Of a stretch of 64,000 bases of DNA, positions 1-33,860 are shown in pieces. Source of the stretch: Syngnathus acus (taxonomy: Eukaryota > Chordata > Actinopteri > Syngnathiformes > Syngnathidae); assembly GCF_901709675.1 (NCBI RefSeq), contig NC_051092.1, forward strand, positions 3,040,491 through 3,104,490. The letters are read 5' to 3'. The translations under genes and the position numbers were made by a program. The notes under the pieces are model-generated. The model had not been told where the DNA came from. It saw nothing but the letters and a program-made list of their open reading frames with translations, and made no database searches. Each line of letters opens with the position of its first letter. The first letter of the stretch is position 1.

Positions 1-450
1 TAGCGTGGGGATTATCGCTCAAGCATTTAAACAGTCCATAATATGTCCCCTTTAACAGCAACATGAACACGAGGCCATTTTTGCAGCCAATTCCTTCATT
101 TGATATTCTCCCTCTACACCACATTCTCAATAAATTAGAGGCCACTTGACATGACTACATAAACGCATGTGTGTATGTTTACAGCATGATTCTTTAAAAA
201 AAAAAAAATGGTGGCCCTCAGCCTGCTCTCTGATTGTTTGCGAGCACAACAGCGAAACAGCGACGACAAAATATAATTGTCAGATGACTACAAACTATTA
301 TAAGGTGTTTGTCTGGGAACGCTTCTCTGTTCCCGCCTGACAATCAGTACCTGCTTCGTTTACAAACTGAACCCGGGGTTGTTGAGTGAAGATATCATTA
401 ACTGGAAGGACCCTTCGCTCTTGCCTGCTCGGCACCCGCCGCCGGCCGTT
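1..450 (-). other. mef2a: mef2a 3' UTR, runs off the left edge
   Basis: Downstream of the stop. No minus-strand AATAAA was found in these bases, so the UTR probably continues past the window, as expected for the long MEF2A 3' UTR. Contains a short plus-strand A run near 197. Confidence 0.6.
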
Positions 451-22045
<21,595 letters not shown>

Positions 22046-22231
22046 GGCTCTTTGTCCTTTTTCCCGTCTCTCTGACACTTCACCGACAATATTGGACGAT
22101 CGAAGACGCACATACACACACACATACGCGCACACTCACACACACACACACTTCACGTCCAACGCTCTCCTAGCACATTTTGCAAGTCCTTTCTTCTGGT
22201 ATGCACACTTTCGCTGGTCTCCACGCACCAT
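22046..22231 (-). promoter_or_regulatory. mef2a: mef2a 5' leader upstream ORFs and GT repeat
   Basis: On the transcript strand an upstream ATG at 22231 opens 31 codons closed by TGA at 22138-22136, in the same frame as the main ATG. An ATG at 22178 gives a two-codon ORF (ATG TGC TAG). ATGs at 22125 and 22113 share a frame that runs past the main ATG at 22045, so they overlap it out of frame. A GT-rich tract lies at about 22110-22151. These are standard features of leaders that lower translation; the effect here is inferred. Confidence 0.6.
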
Positions 22232-25200
22232 ATGCTCTTCAGCAGTCACCCGGCACAACCTAGGGAAAAAAACAAAAAGACGAGTGAGCAAGAGAGACGG
22301 AACACAGTTAACATGACACTCGGTAATGTCTCCTTAGGCACTTCAAAGTACAAATGTCTTCTGTTCTCAATGTCATTCCGAGTATGAAACCCACATGTCC
22401 GGCCGGGGCCTTAGCCCCTCATGTGAGCTACAGATGAAGTCAATGAAAGACAGCCAGTGACAGCGGGGGAAACATTTGTAAACGGCTACATTGCCATTTT
22501 TAAGAAAGAAAAAACAACATCAACGAACAAGTCAGAGGATAAAAGATGCCAATTAGTATTATCATCACATGACTTCCAACCGTCTTTCGTTCGGGGTTGT
22601 TTGTGATTTAATATCAGAAGCTAGCTAGCTAACGCGCACTTGTGCTAGCATCTACCACAAGACCATTTTCGGTGTTAGTCACATTTTCTAATTTCTTTTA
22701 AATTTGAAATTAACAGCAAGAGAGGATGTTTTTTCTTCAAGTGTTTAAGCACGTCCACAGAAAGAATTTATGCTCCGCTTGCAAACGCAGCGCGGTGACA
22801 TTACATTGACCTTCCCTAAGCTGACCATGATGCCAACTTTGCTCTTAAGATGATTAAGACAGCACCCAGTCCCAGGTCGACAAGTCTCCTGGGCTGCAAA
22901 GGAGATCACAGGGGTGGGACTATATGAATATATCAATATCTATTTTCATATGAAGGTGTAAACTGGCCAATGTTGCCTTGGGAAAATCCGTCAGTCTGTC
23001 CCGAAAAGAAGAATTATCGCCCCTGCCCTGGAGGCACGTTAATCACATATTGCGAGCTGATAAAATTGTCGACATTCGGCCTTCGGGGCGCAAATGTAGA
23101 AAGGTTAACAACTGCGTCGATTAGATGCAGTTAGTAGTTGTGAAGCAAGCAAGCCAGAGGCAGAATTGGCAGTGTCAATAGAAATGCGCATTTTCCGGTG
23201 GCACGCAGTCATTACAGTTTACAGATGAGCTGAAATGACCATGTCTGGCTTTCTGGATCGGGCAAAGAGATCACCCAGAGCAAATGTCATGAAAATGTGT
23301 GAGCTTGATGTTGATCTCGTACCTATTAAATAGAATTACGATTAAAGACTCAAAGCTTTATCAGGACATTAAGTCTGTTTTGGTCGTGCAGTTAGCTAAT
23401 TTGATAAAAATACATTAAATCAATGTTATCTTTCACCAATTACAATGTTTTTTTCCTCGTAATTTAAATAAATCAATGTTGACGTTTTTTCCATACATAA
23501 TCCTATTAAATAAAAACAAATGCGAGAGTGAACGAGAAAAAAATAATCAATTAATCGATATACTAAATTTACTGAACACCTGTTCATGGCAATGATGTTA
23601 AATGGACCAAAGAGAGGATTCAGGTTCTGGTTCTGTGCCCAAGAGCCACCCTTAGCTTTGGGCTAAGTTTTTTTCCTAGCGTGTGCAATAAATTGAGAGT
23701 GTTGCACACCTGCTGTCTGAATTCCCTCTCAGCTTGTCATTTCACATCGGTGTAAGAGAAATGTCATGGCAGCGTCCATTATGCCTCCAGTCTTGAGCTG
23801 TCCCGCTGTGACAGCCGAGATAATGATGTGCACATGCTTGCATACTCCATTTGCAGGTACGGCTATTCTCGCGTTTGGCATTTGCCGAGATTTCCTTGAT
23901 CGGCCACCGGGGGGGTAATGATTGGTCAATGAAGGGCATCTTGCATTCAATTTAAAAGATTTGATTGCGAAAAAAAAATCCAGTGGTGTACTGATTTCCA
24001 CTAACAACCCAGGCTAAACCTAGTGACAGTTTTGAGTCGGATATTTTTTTTTTTACGAGTACCAAACAGTACTGCTTGGTGGGAACGGGGGCCTACAGCA
24101 GCAGATTTCTCCCCAAAAATGTGTACGGAGGTGTGTGTGGGTGCAGTCTGAAGCCGTTCCTGCCAGAGGAAATCATAAGAAGTGTAGCCAGCGAGCCCGG
24201 CTCGCGTTACAGTTGGGGGATTCCAACTGCTTATCCTCACAATCCAACGGCGGGCCTCGGGTAGACAAGATTCCACTTCCTGCCCGTCCACTTCCTGTTA
24301 TTCTTCGGCACGTCTGCTTGTTCTCCGCAGTCAGAGGCAAAAATCTGGAGAGGAGGGAAGGGAGTGACCACCTCGGGGACACCCTTCCCATCTGAGCGCC
24401 GTTGTGATGATTAGTGTGAGACTAAACAACCACAGTGGGGTTCATCTCTGGTGGCTACGCTTCGCCGGCTTATTATGTTTACTGGAAGCTTCATTAAACA
24501 GGCTCGGTGACGTGCGCAAGCTTACCATTGGTTGCTGGAGACCTTTCCCTCCATTTTTTTTTTACTTTCCAAAGCACTCATCTGGTTGGTTACATAAGAA
24601 TGAATCACAGATATGCATTGGAAACATGCTGGAGGATGAACTATCCCCCCCTTACAAGCGTTCTCTATGAGGGTGAGCAGGAGCCGATACCGCCCACACC
24701 TACGGGCAATTTGGAATCTTCCGTGAAAACCGACGTTTAAGCTGCTCATCTCGGACAATTTAGTCTTTGTGAATCACTCCTTTCACTTTTTGATAAGCAC
24801 ATGAATCGATAACTGCGATGCAGTTACCACGGCAACTAATGAGACAATTAATAAACGCCATTACAAGAGCGCAAAGATCAAAACAAAAAAAAGATTAATT
24901 GAAAAATTTGGAGGGAGAGCTGGGCAATATGACCTTTGTCACTTTCCAGAATTTGTGAAACACCCTGCAGTGCGGAAGTTATAAACAAGAGTTCATGGTA
25001 TGTCTTTAAATTTAAATACAATTTTAAAAAGTATCTAAAACACTTCCAGGACGGAAAACTTGAAAGTGATAAAAGGTCACGGCGTATCTCCCTCGCTTTA
25101 CTCGATAAAGTAATATGTATCCACCCCACAATCGGATCGAGCCGAAAAGAAAAATCAATCAAACGGCGTATAAAAATTTATAGTTGAAAAGGAGAGTGTG

Positions 25201-28200
25201 ACCTAAACCGGCGCGCACGACCAAACGGCGGCCGAGCAGACAGACAGCGAGTGAGTGGTTAATCTGCCACCATGACGACGACGATGGCGGCGGCTCGGCC
25301 CAAGTCTCCGATGACCTAGCTGTAATCCCTCACTGAATCAATGCAAGTTCAAACAATCCTTCATGCTGCTCGCACCTAGCGCAAGCTGGGGAACGAGCCA
25401 GACGGGAAGCTACTTATCACCTAGCAAATGACATCAAAAGGAAGCCAAAGCCTCACAGGACGTGAGAGAAAATGGTTCACCGAATGACACCGCTGTCTTA
25501 AAAAAAAAAAAGTGCAGATCATTTCCCCCCCCAAAAAAAAACAAATCTAAAAACGATGACGGCGAATAACAACCAAATAGGACATAGTACGCTGACAGTG
25601 CGAGCGTGCAGACATCTCCATCTCACTCCAGCGCTACCGTCAGGGGAAGAGAGGACTATGCAAGGTGACTTTGACCGAGTGCCCTGGGGTTTCATGAGAA
25701 GACGACACCACATTAATTTCATGTCTCTTTTGTAACTGACTTAGTACCACGGAGCAGCGTATTGGGCAAAAAAAAATGAAACTGACACGGAAGGTAAAGG
25801 GATGCTGAGGAAGGTTATAATGAAGAATGACAATAATAATAAAATTAAAAAAATTATTTCTCAGACAATTTAAAAAATATATATGAAAAAATTATATATT
25901 TAACAATATTTATTCCAGGCAAAAAACCTTTATAGATTTATATTAATTTCTCCCATAGCAGTATTTATTTAACTTTATCTCGGTGTGAAAATCCTTAAAA
26001 AAAAATGGAGGGTTGTTTTTTGGGGGGTAAATGTCACTAAATCGAAAATCAAAGATAAAACAAACCTCCTTACCTAAATCCATGAGATTTAACTAAAGTG
26101 TCAATACAACAACAAAATTTGTACTTTGCAAATATCTCAATAACAAATCGGAGCACAAGCAGCGTATTCATAGTCATCTTAATCCGGGGCTAAAATTAAT
26201 TTAGAACCCTATTATTTCATTATTTTATTGCATTGTTTGTTCCAGTCACTTACCCCTCCCGACATTCCATATTAAGAAAGACAAATTACATTTGCCTCAA
26301 ACTTTTCCGACACACTTCCCGGTGTCTGCTAACAGGGGTTTCAAGAAATTGAGACTCCGAGTCGGATGTGGAAAAGATGGCTCGACTACGTTAACGTGAG
26401 GGAAGGTGGCAGAGGGGAAACGAGACGAAAGAAAGGCAGCATCCCGCACCCGTGCCATCCTACCTCAGCGCGAGTGTGTGCGTGTGTGGCGGTGTGGTAA
26501 TATAATTACTGCTGGGACACTTCTATTCCCAATGATCCATTTGCGTCAGTCAGGTTCTCGTGGCCCCGGCCGATGAATGCGTTCTCAGTTTCTCAAGGAT
26601 AAAGAGATGACCCTCTCCTAACGGTGAGATCCATTTCATGTGGAAGAAGCTCGTCTCCTTCTCGAGGTAAATCCCTGGATGGAAACTTTTTCACCAACTA
26701 CAGAATGACGACGTCTTTGATGCCGAGCTACGGTGATGATTTATGGCTCATTAAAAATGAATGCAAATGAGAAGTCAGACACACGTCGGGCGCGGCTTGT
26801 AGCGTTTCCCCACTTGGCCCACTTTCTGCCTCTTTTTCAGCAACGCACAAAGCCAAGCGTCTGGGTTTTCTTCCAAACAAACGCTGGATCATCTCCAATC
26901 ACTTTAAGTCACAGATCAACATGAAAAATCCTCCGTCTATCCCGATGACCACATGGGCCGTCTGTCGAAAAGGATCGCCGTGATTTTTCACTTTTCTCAT
27001 GTTGGTTCCGCAAATCCATTCAAAGAAGTCAAACAGAAGTTATCGAATACGTCCCGAGTACTCCGGGAATGAGAATCACTTCATTCATGCAACGATAGAA
27101 TCAATCGACAATTAATCGTGTGAGTAAATATTTACTGGTTATCAATAGCGTTTAGCATTTCTGCGTCATAGTTCTGACATTCAGGGTCTGAATCTGTGTA
27201 TGTTGATTAGAATTCATTCCAAGACTAAAATCTGCGTGTCGATTTGTCATTATACGTCTTGAGATTGTTAACCGACCCGAGCGTGTTTTATCAAGTTTGC
27301 CACTTGAGCCTCTTAGCTACCATTCCTTGCTCGTCATGCCATGTCCAGTCAATGTAATTGACAGAAGCTCATGACGCAAATCACGTTAACAACATGGGAA
27401 TGTCCGTCTTAACAAGTTAATGTCTTAACACGGTAGACCAGAAATAAACAGTCTTTACGACGATGTCATTCGGTGCTCCCGCATTTACACGGGATGTAAA
27501 TACAGTACAGGGAAACTGATATCAAAATTTCGAGGTTACATAATGCGGTTTTATCAGGCCGGAATAAAAATCTGGATTAACAATGGCCACCACGTCCCTG
27601 CCTGTCCATGAATTCCTGAATAATATGTCGTGGACTTTTAGGACCCACCTCTTAACCAATGTGAGGTAGACATGATACTAACTTTATTTGTTTACAATTT
27701 TTGGCCATCATTAACAGCAAACAAAAAAAGGTCGGTTCCCGCTCATCACCTTTTCGTGATATGCAAGTCGGCCATGTCTGTCTATCATCGGACGGACGTC
27801 CCCATTGGGGAAACGTGGATAATGCCAACGCCGCCATAGGGAGCGACGGTGCCCGACACTCCGAGGCAAGAAGCCCGCGAGCGAGCTGTGCTACAGCAGC
27901 CTTTTGATGTTGCGCGCACGCTGCAACTCCCAAAATGGTAAACAGCGATGATGAACTGAGATCTTCCTCCGGGGGGGGAATCCGCGGCGTAAGGATATTA
28001 GAGGGATGTCATGCATAATGCGTCTCAGCAAACTCCACGCCGTTTACGCCGATCTCATCAAGATTAGACTCCGATTGGAGATATTTGCGACTTTCACATT
28101 GCTTGATAAGCAGTGGGCCCCAAAAAAAATAGACAACAGTTCAGAGAGAGTCGCTGTACTCTTTAAGTGCATTTTTTTTTTTGCATGGTTGTAAAGGAAA

Positions 28201-28945
28201 TAAAACGATAGTTCTAAATATTTGATTTTCTCTTCCCATTTTTATCCTCCACTTGATGCCTCTTTCAACGTGGCGTTGCATAAAAGCTTTATGCAATCCG
28301 GCCGACCAGGTTGGTCCACCGTGAGTCATATCGACACTGAACTTGGACCAGCTCAACCGGCAGTGATGTTTCATTTTCTAGAAAATAAGTGCAGCTGATT
28401 TTTTTTTGGAGGATGTAAGTGGCGCTGTTCACATAGGGGTCAGTTGAGTCAACCCTCAAATGGACCACTGGTAAAAAGTTTTGGATATGAAATCTTGGTT
28501 TCCAAACCTCTGTTGTTGTTTTTTGCACTTGTGTTATTTTAAGGGATCACATTTTTTAAGCCGTATCACACTTTTTCCTAACAACTTCTACAATCATCTA
28601 AGAGGTTGTTGTTTTTTTATCTTGATATAATTGTGTGGGAAATTCCCACAGTCTATTTTCAGTTCTTCCTTGCTTACATCACATCACGCAGATGAACCCG
28701 TTTCATTTTTTTTTTTTAACGCGAGAACAATAATTCCGAGTAATTATAAGTTAAAGGCGGCGCTGACTCTGATCTAACGTCTGTGGATAGAATAGCCGTT
28801 CTACTACGGGAGCCAAAGAGTTTTTCTTGCAGCCCCCCTCCCTACACACACACACACACACAAATCAGATGATGCTATCTCACGATCACATGAACACTGT
28901 GTCCAAACACCATGATAAAGAAAGATGGAGTGAGACAGAAGGAGC

Positions 28946-28946
28946 C

Positions 28947-28978
<32 letters not shown>

Positions 28979-29114
28979 ACAGAGAGAAAAAGACAGAGAA
29001 AGACACAGAGAAAGATAGAGTGAGAGAGAGAGTGCGAGAGAGAGAGAGTGCGAGAGAGAGAGAGAGAGAGCAAGAGAGAGAGAGAGAGCGAGAGAGAGTG
29101 AGAGCGAGAGAGAG
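28946..29114. repeat. GA/CT microsatellite, about 170 bp
   Basis: Nearly uninterrupted purine tract of GA units with AAAGACA interruptions. Read in any frame it gives Ser/Leu or Arg/Glu strings, which are artefacts. Confidence 0.95.
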
Positions 29115-32100
29115 ACCCCCACAGGCCCTGCTGCTTGCCTTACTAGCAATCTTCTCTGCCAAGCTGTTTCCTGGTCAACTCTAATCTGCGGCCCACGAAC
29201 AAATAACTACTTGATACCCCCCTTAAAAAAAAAAAAAAGACCCTAAAGGGGAGGTTCTCGACATACCACTAAAAGCAGCTCCAAGCATCTCCCCAAATTT
29301 CTGCATACATTTCAAATTTCCAAGCAGACAGCTTGGACACTCTTCTCCACGTGCAAGCCAAAAGGACGCCCGCCATCTGATGAGATGGCGGGGCCACCGA
29401 TGGCTCGCTGGCGAAGAACCCGATACCATTTTCACCTCGACGGGCAAGCAGAGGCGCAATCAGCGGGCAGACTCCACACCTCGCAACAGAATCACAATCC
29501 CCTATGAGACGCGCAAAGAAGAGCAACAACGCAAGCATCCAATCAGAGCCCAAATTGCTCTCTCTGAACCACGGAAGAGTCTTCAACTTATGGACTGTGG
29601 GTCGGACCCGGGGCCGTGCGTGCGTGATTGCGGGGGCGTCGCTTCCCTTTTGCTGTCGTAATGCTTGATGCGTTTTGCTGAATAAGGCGGCGACTCGGCT
29701 TACCTCCCGCCGCCTCCAGCTGTCTTGGTTCACAAGGTTCCTCAAACAGACGAAAAAACAAGGATGCCGGGGTCCTTTCCTGTGGGGCTTCCCACAGCTA
29801 CCGGATCGGACTTGCAAACGAACAATCGGTTTGTTTGTCGACTGTTAGACAAATATGAAATATTGCTTTCCTGTGACTGAAATAGGGCATCAAGTTTTGT
29901 TTTTTTTCTTTAATCGTATTGCTAGTTCTGTCCAACGTGACCACAAAAACAAAAGATGTACTTGGAATTGGACAAGTGCTTCTTTTCTACGGACAATGCC
30001 ATCAAAATAGGCTAACTCGCTCAGAACTTGAGGACTTTATAGAAACGATTTTCCACGCTCATAATCCAATTGTTTATCTGCATCAGGAATTTAATACATA
30101 GAGTATATTAGTCATCATGGGAATCTTTTGATCTAGTAAATTAGATTGTAATATATTCCTTTGATTTACTGTATGGTTTTTTTTTCTTCTTCCGAGTCTC
30201 ATTTAAATTCTGATAAAATGCAACTCAGCAAACACGTCTTGTCCCGAGAGTCGCTTTCAATGACATCAGTCAGTCACCACTTTTTATGACTGATGTGAAA
30301 CCTTACGGGCCACAAACGTTTCGGCCTTGCTGGTTTTGAGTGAACCCACATACTCTTGCAAGTGATGCAGAGTGTGATTGTGCGGTTCTTCCTGCACACC
30401 CCAGAAAGCCAAAATGAGTGGAGGGGACCTCTCACAAAGGTGCTAAATGACTTTGCAAAAGTCATCACCTCACGCATGCACAAGTTTCCACCACAAGTCA
30501 AAACAGAGAAGGTAACTATGAGCAAGGAAGGACTTAGACAACCATTCCCAGCAAACGCCGAAGTCCGGTCCAAACCTCGTGTCAGGACCGTTTGACAGGA
30601 AAAAAAAAAAATGACAAGCTCGGCCGAGCCTTGAGCTGCTTTGCCCTGCTCAGCAACACGCGTGCTGAGTGAGCCGAAGCCAAGGGCTCACCAACAGGTC
30701 TCGATCCATAGCAGGATAGTTGAAAGGTCGCCGCTTGCCGTCTTGCTATACAAACAGGGCCTCATTCACTCACGTCAAGCGATTTTTTTTTGCACAAACA
30801 GAAAAGTGTGTGGGGGGGGGGAAATTGAAGACTTACTGTGAAGCTAGCAAAACTTTTAGTGCTAGCATGACAGCACACATGGTGACCCATTTAGCACAAA
30901 ACCCAAATTGTAAATTATAAATATGTTCATATGAATTATTGTTTATCATCAAGCAGCGGGAACGATTCTATATGAGGATTATTGAGAGGGATTTTTTTGG
31001 CAGGGGGGGGGGCGATGGCGTCCGGTAAACGGCATTGTAAAACATTATCTGCCAGGCTCAAGATTCTGCATGTGACCTCCAGGTCTCACAGTAGAACGCT
31101 GAAATCTCCATATTGATGATGGCGCGCCAATAAACAATGACTCATGTTACCAAATGCTTTCTCAGTCAAACGGGAGGGGCAGGGGGGCATTCACTGAGCA
31201 ACCTCTCCTAATAGTAAAAATGATTTTGATTCAAAAGAAAGAAAGAAAAACAAGCTGAGAAAAAAAATTGTGAAAAACATGTCAATAGACTGGAATTTTT
31301 TTTTTTTTTTCCTTTTTCCTTTCCTCAATTGACCAAGTCAAGATTTAATTTACAGTATGGACAAGTTTGCTGTTGGACTACATTGACAACAATAAAAAAT
31401 ATTTCTTTTTCAATCTCCGGTGCCCTTGCACTTCTTACCCAGAGAGAAAAACAGGGGAGAAGGTCTTTTATCGCAGTGTTAAAAACACGTTTTCTCTTTC
31501 TGACAACCGGCTTTAATTGCAGATCCGACGCGCCCACGCACTCCACATTTGCGGTGGAAGGAGAACGCTGAAGCGTCGAGATTAAAGTGGGGACTGAGTG
31601 CGGGGAGAGGACGCTGCAGCTGCCCTCTTCCTCGCACATCCTCTATCTCCCTTTCGATTAGGAACTCGAGGAAAAACGCTGACGACTTCCAAATGCACCT
31701 TACTAGAGACCTATGGGATTTTCATAAACTGTCAAAAAAAAAAAAAGAACATTTACATGATGGAAACATTACAGGTCACTGAGGTTAAACCAACAACTCA
31801 TGCACAAGTCAGACGCGGACGACAGCTCAATCAGACGCACTAACACAGCTCGTAAATTGTTCAAATGCTTCTTGTCCGCAAATTACGCATCAAAGATCAC
31901 GTGACGCGGATTATGAGCAACATTATCGCTGAGGCCCGAGGCGACGCGCGGGCCTTAATGACTGCAGATTGGAGGCTGCTTCGCTTGCTTTGCCATCATA
32001 ATGGAGCGGCAAACAGCCGCTAGCTGCCGCGCCGTAACGGCCATCGTGACCAAAGACAAATACCAGACGACGACGATAGCGTCGCACGACTCGGGCTGGG

Positions 32101-32549
32101 AATTGGGAATTCAATACAGTTGAGCTAAACTTGGAGTTGGACCAAGACTTCCAATGAGAAGTTTGCATAGCTCAAGAGTGAACAGATGAGCTAGCAAGAC
32201 TACTAGCAAACAAAAGTCCCAAAATGCATTCTTTGTGAGAAAAAAAAAAAGGATCTCTCATTACTTCTTACAATACACCCTCAAACCTAAATTCCACGAA
32301 AAAGCAGCCAGATAGTGCTGACTTTCCAAAATAAATTAATAATAACTTCAGTCTGGCAGCATTTTTACTTCAAGTGCTCAGAGTTGGCAGCGAATCGCTT
32401 TGCGAGTCTAAACAACAACGAGATCAACAAGACCAGAAGCCTAAACCACCCAGGATGTCAACTTGCATGCAATGAGAAACAATGAATGCTGTCAGGTTTT
32501 CACCTGGCTACGTGACAAAAACCAAAAACAATAGCAAGCGTGCCACTAT

Positions 32550-33105
32550 GGAAAGGAAAAAAGCAGGTGCTGGAGACTCCGATCATCAAAAGTGGGCACA
32601 TTTAAGGTTTGAGGTTTGAACTGTCAACTTTTTTTCATATCATGATGCACACATCAAGTGGTTTTGACAGTGAAAGTGTAAAAGTTAAACCATAGCAAGC
32701 AAAATGGAAGTAATGACTAGTTTTACTGAGTTAAGAGAAGAAAAATGCGACTTTTTTTTTTACATCTAAAAAGGAAAAAACCTAAGCAGGAGTGCAAATC
32801 ATGCATGCACAAAGGTGATCAGCACTGTTTAGACATGCTGTACAAAACGTTCAAAAATCTAGTGGGGGGAAAACAAAAAATCACAATAGACTAGTTAGAC
32901 TAGTTTAGGAAGAGTAATAGTGAATATTAAGTTTTCTCTTGTCTAAATAACAAGAATGCATGCAAATTGTGCATGGAAAAAAAAAACTGGTGCTGCCATG
33001 GTGAATAAGACATTGATCATCAAAGACTGGGCAAACTTTAGCCAAACGGACTCAAATGTCGGGTTAATCAGGTTAAAGGGGAAGGACTGTCAACTTTTCT
33101 CTCGT
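32550..33105. repeat. Diverged direct duplication in mef2a intron 1
   Basis: Two segments share blocks in order: GGAAAAAA, GGTGCTG, GATCATCAAA, TGGGCA, then CTGTCAACTTTT; the first copy starts near 32553 and the second near 32975, so the offset is about 420 bp. Confidence 0.5.
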
Positions 33106-33255
33106 TTTAGGAGCAAATGACAGGTAGAATTGTGACGTCCTACTACCGCGCAAGTAAACCGTTAGCAGCAGTAAAACAGCCGTTTGACAATTTTGTCAGT
33201 GAAAAGAAATGTTACTTTTTTTTTTTTTTTTTACGTGTTCCAATCTCGACGAACC

Positions 33256-33282
33256 ACTGTACTGTACTGTACTGTACTGTAC
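33256..33282. repeat. ACTGT pentanucleotide run
   Basis: Five tandem ACTGT units about 85 bp downstream (in transcription) of the mef2a first-exon donor. Confidence 0.9.
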
Positions 33283-33364
33283 GCCTCCCTCTGGCGTGTC
33301 CAACTCGCCCTCGTCAGCCACGGCTGCCTTGCAACAACAAATGTTTCTATTTGCGATCACTCAC

Positions 33365-33620
33365 CTTTTTCGTCCCGGGTCGGGTTTGTTGAGGACACTA
33401 TCGGCGGATCCGCTGGACAAAACGTTCACTGAACACACTGAACACGCTGGGCTGCTATTTTCGGGGGTGTTGAGAAGGAGGAGGGGGAAGCTGACAAACT
33501 CAGAAAAAGCCAGTCTGCCTCTTGACAGCAAGGCACCGCCCCCTCGTCATACGTCATCACTCCTCGCCCACGCCCACTTAAGTCACTCGCTCTTTTTTGC
33601 GCACGCGCACAACATCAATC
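33365..33620 (-). other. mef2a: mef2a probable non-coding first exon
   Basis: A strong minus-strand donor (AAAAAG|gtgagt) ends an exon at 33365, just inside a CpG-rich stretch with promoter motifs. It has no ORF that must be coding, so it fits the untranslated first exon typical of MEF2 genes, spliced about 11 kb to the exon starting at 22259. The 5' edge is a guess; transcripts would be needed to place it. Confidence 0.5.
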
Positions 33621-33860
33621 AGTTGTTTCTACAAAAGTTGGTAGCAGATAATCAACTAATAGTCTTTTTATCCTAAAATATAATTAAGGGACACAATGGG
33701 GACTAGAATAAACAGAAAAACGCTCTTTGACGTCACATCGCCAAGACAACAGCGGTAGTTGTGAAGGGCGTGCGCAGCGACCAATCGTGGCACGCAGCGC
33801 CTCAACTGAGTGACCAATCGGAGAAAAGAGTAGGCGGGATCAGGTCACGTGTAAAGGGCC
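33540..33860 (-). promoter_or_regulatory. mef2a: mef2a candidate promoter
   Basis: This stretch holds an NRF1-like palindrome TGCGCACGCGCA near 33598, a full CRE TGACGTCA at 33728-33735, a CRE-like ACGTCAT near 33551, two CCAAT boxes at 33781-33785 and 33814-33818 (plus-strand sense), and an E-box CACGTG at 33846-33851. No TATA box is evident. Together with the donor at 33365 this reads as a TATA-less, broad-type promoter for mef2a. The motifs are seen directly; the promoter role is inferred. Confidence 0.55.

Larger units (their letters stand above)
22260..33364. other. mef2a first intron
   Basis: About 11 kb between the probable non-coding exon and the first coding exon. Holds the GA tract at 28946-29114, a CA run near 28846, a diverged direct duplication at 32550-33105 and an ACTGT run at 33256-33282. 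No supportable coding exon; ORFs in the GA tract are low-complexity translations. A further 5' non-coding exon could hide here. Confidence 0.6.

Noticed and set aside
28804-29184. Ser/Leu-repeat and Arg/Glu-repeat proteins
   Set aside because: All are translations of the GA microsatellite at 28946-29114.
29269-29817. 182-codon minus-strand ORF in mef2a intron 1
   Set aside because: No recognisable family; composition looks random and it would lie inside an intron with no supporting signals.
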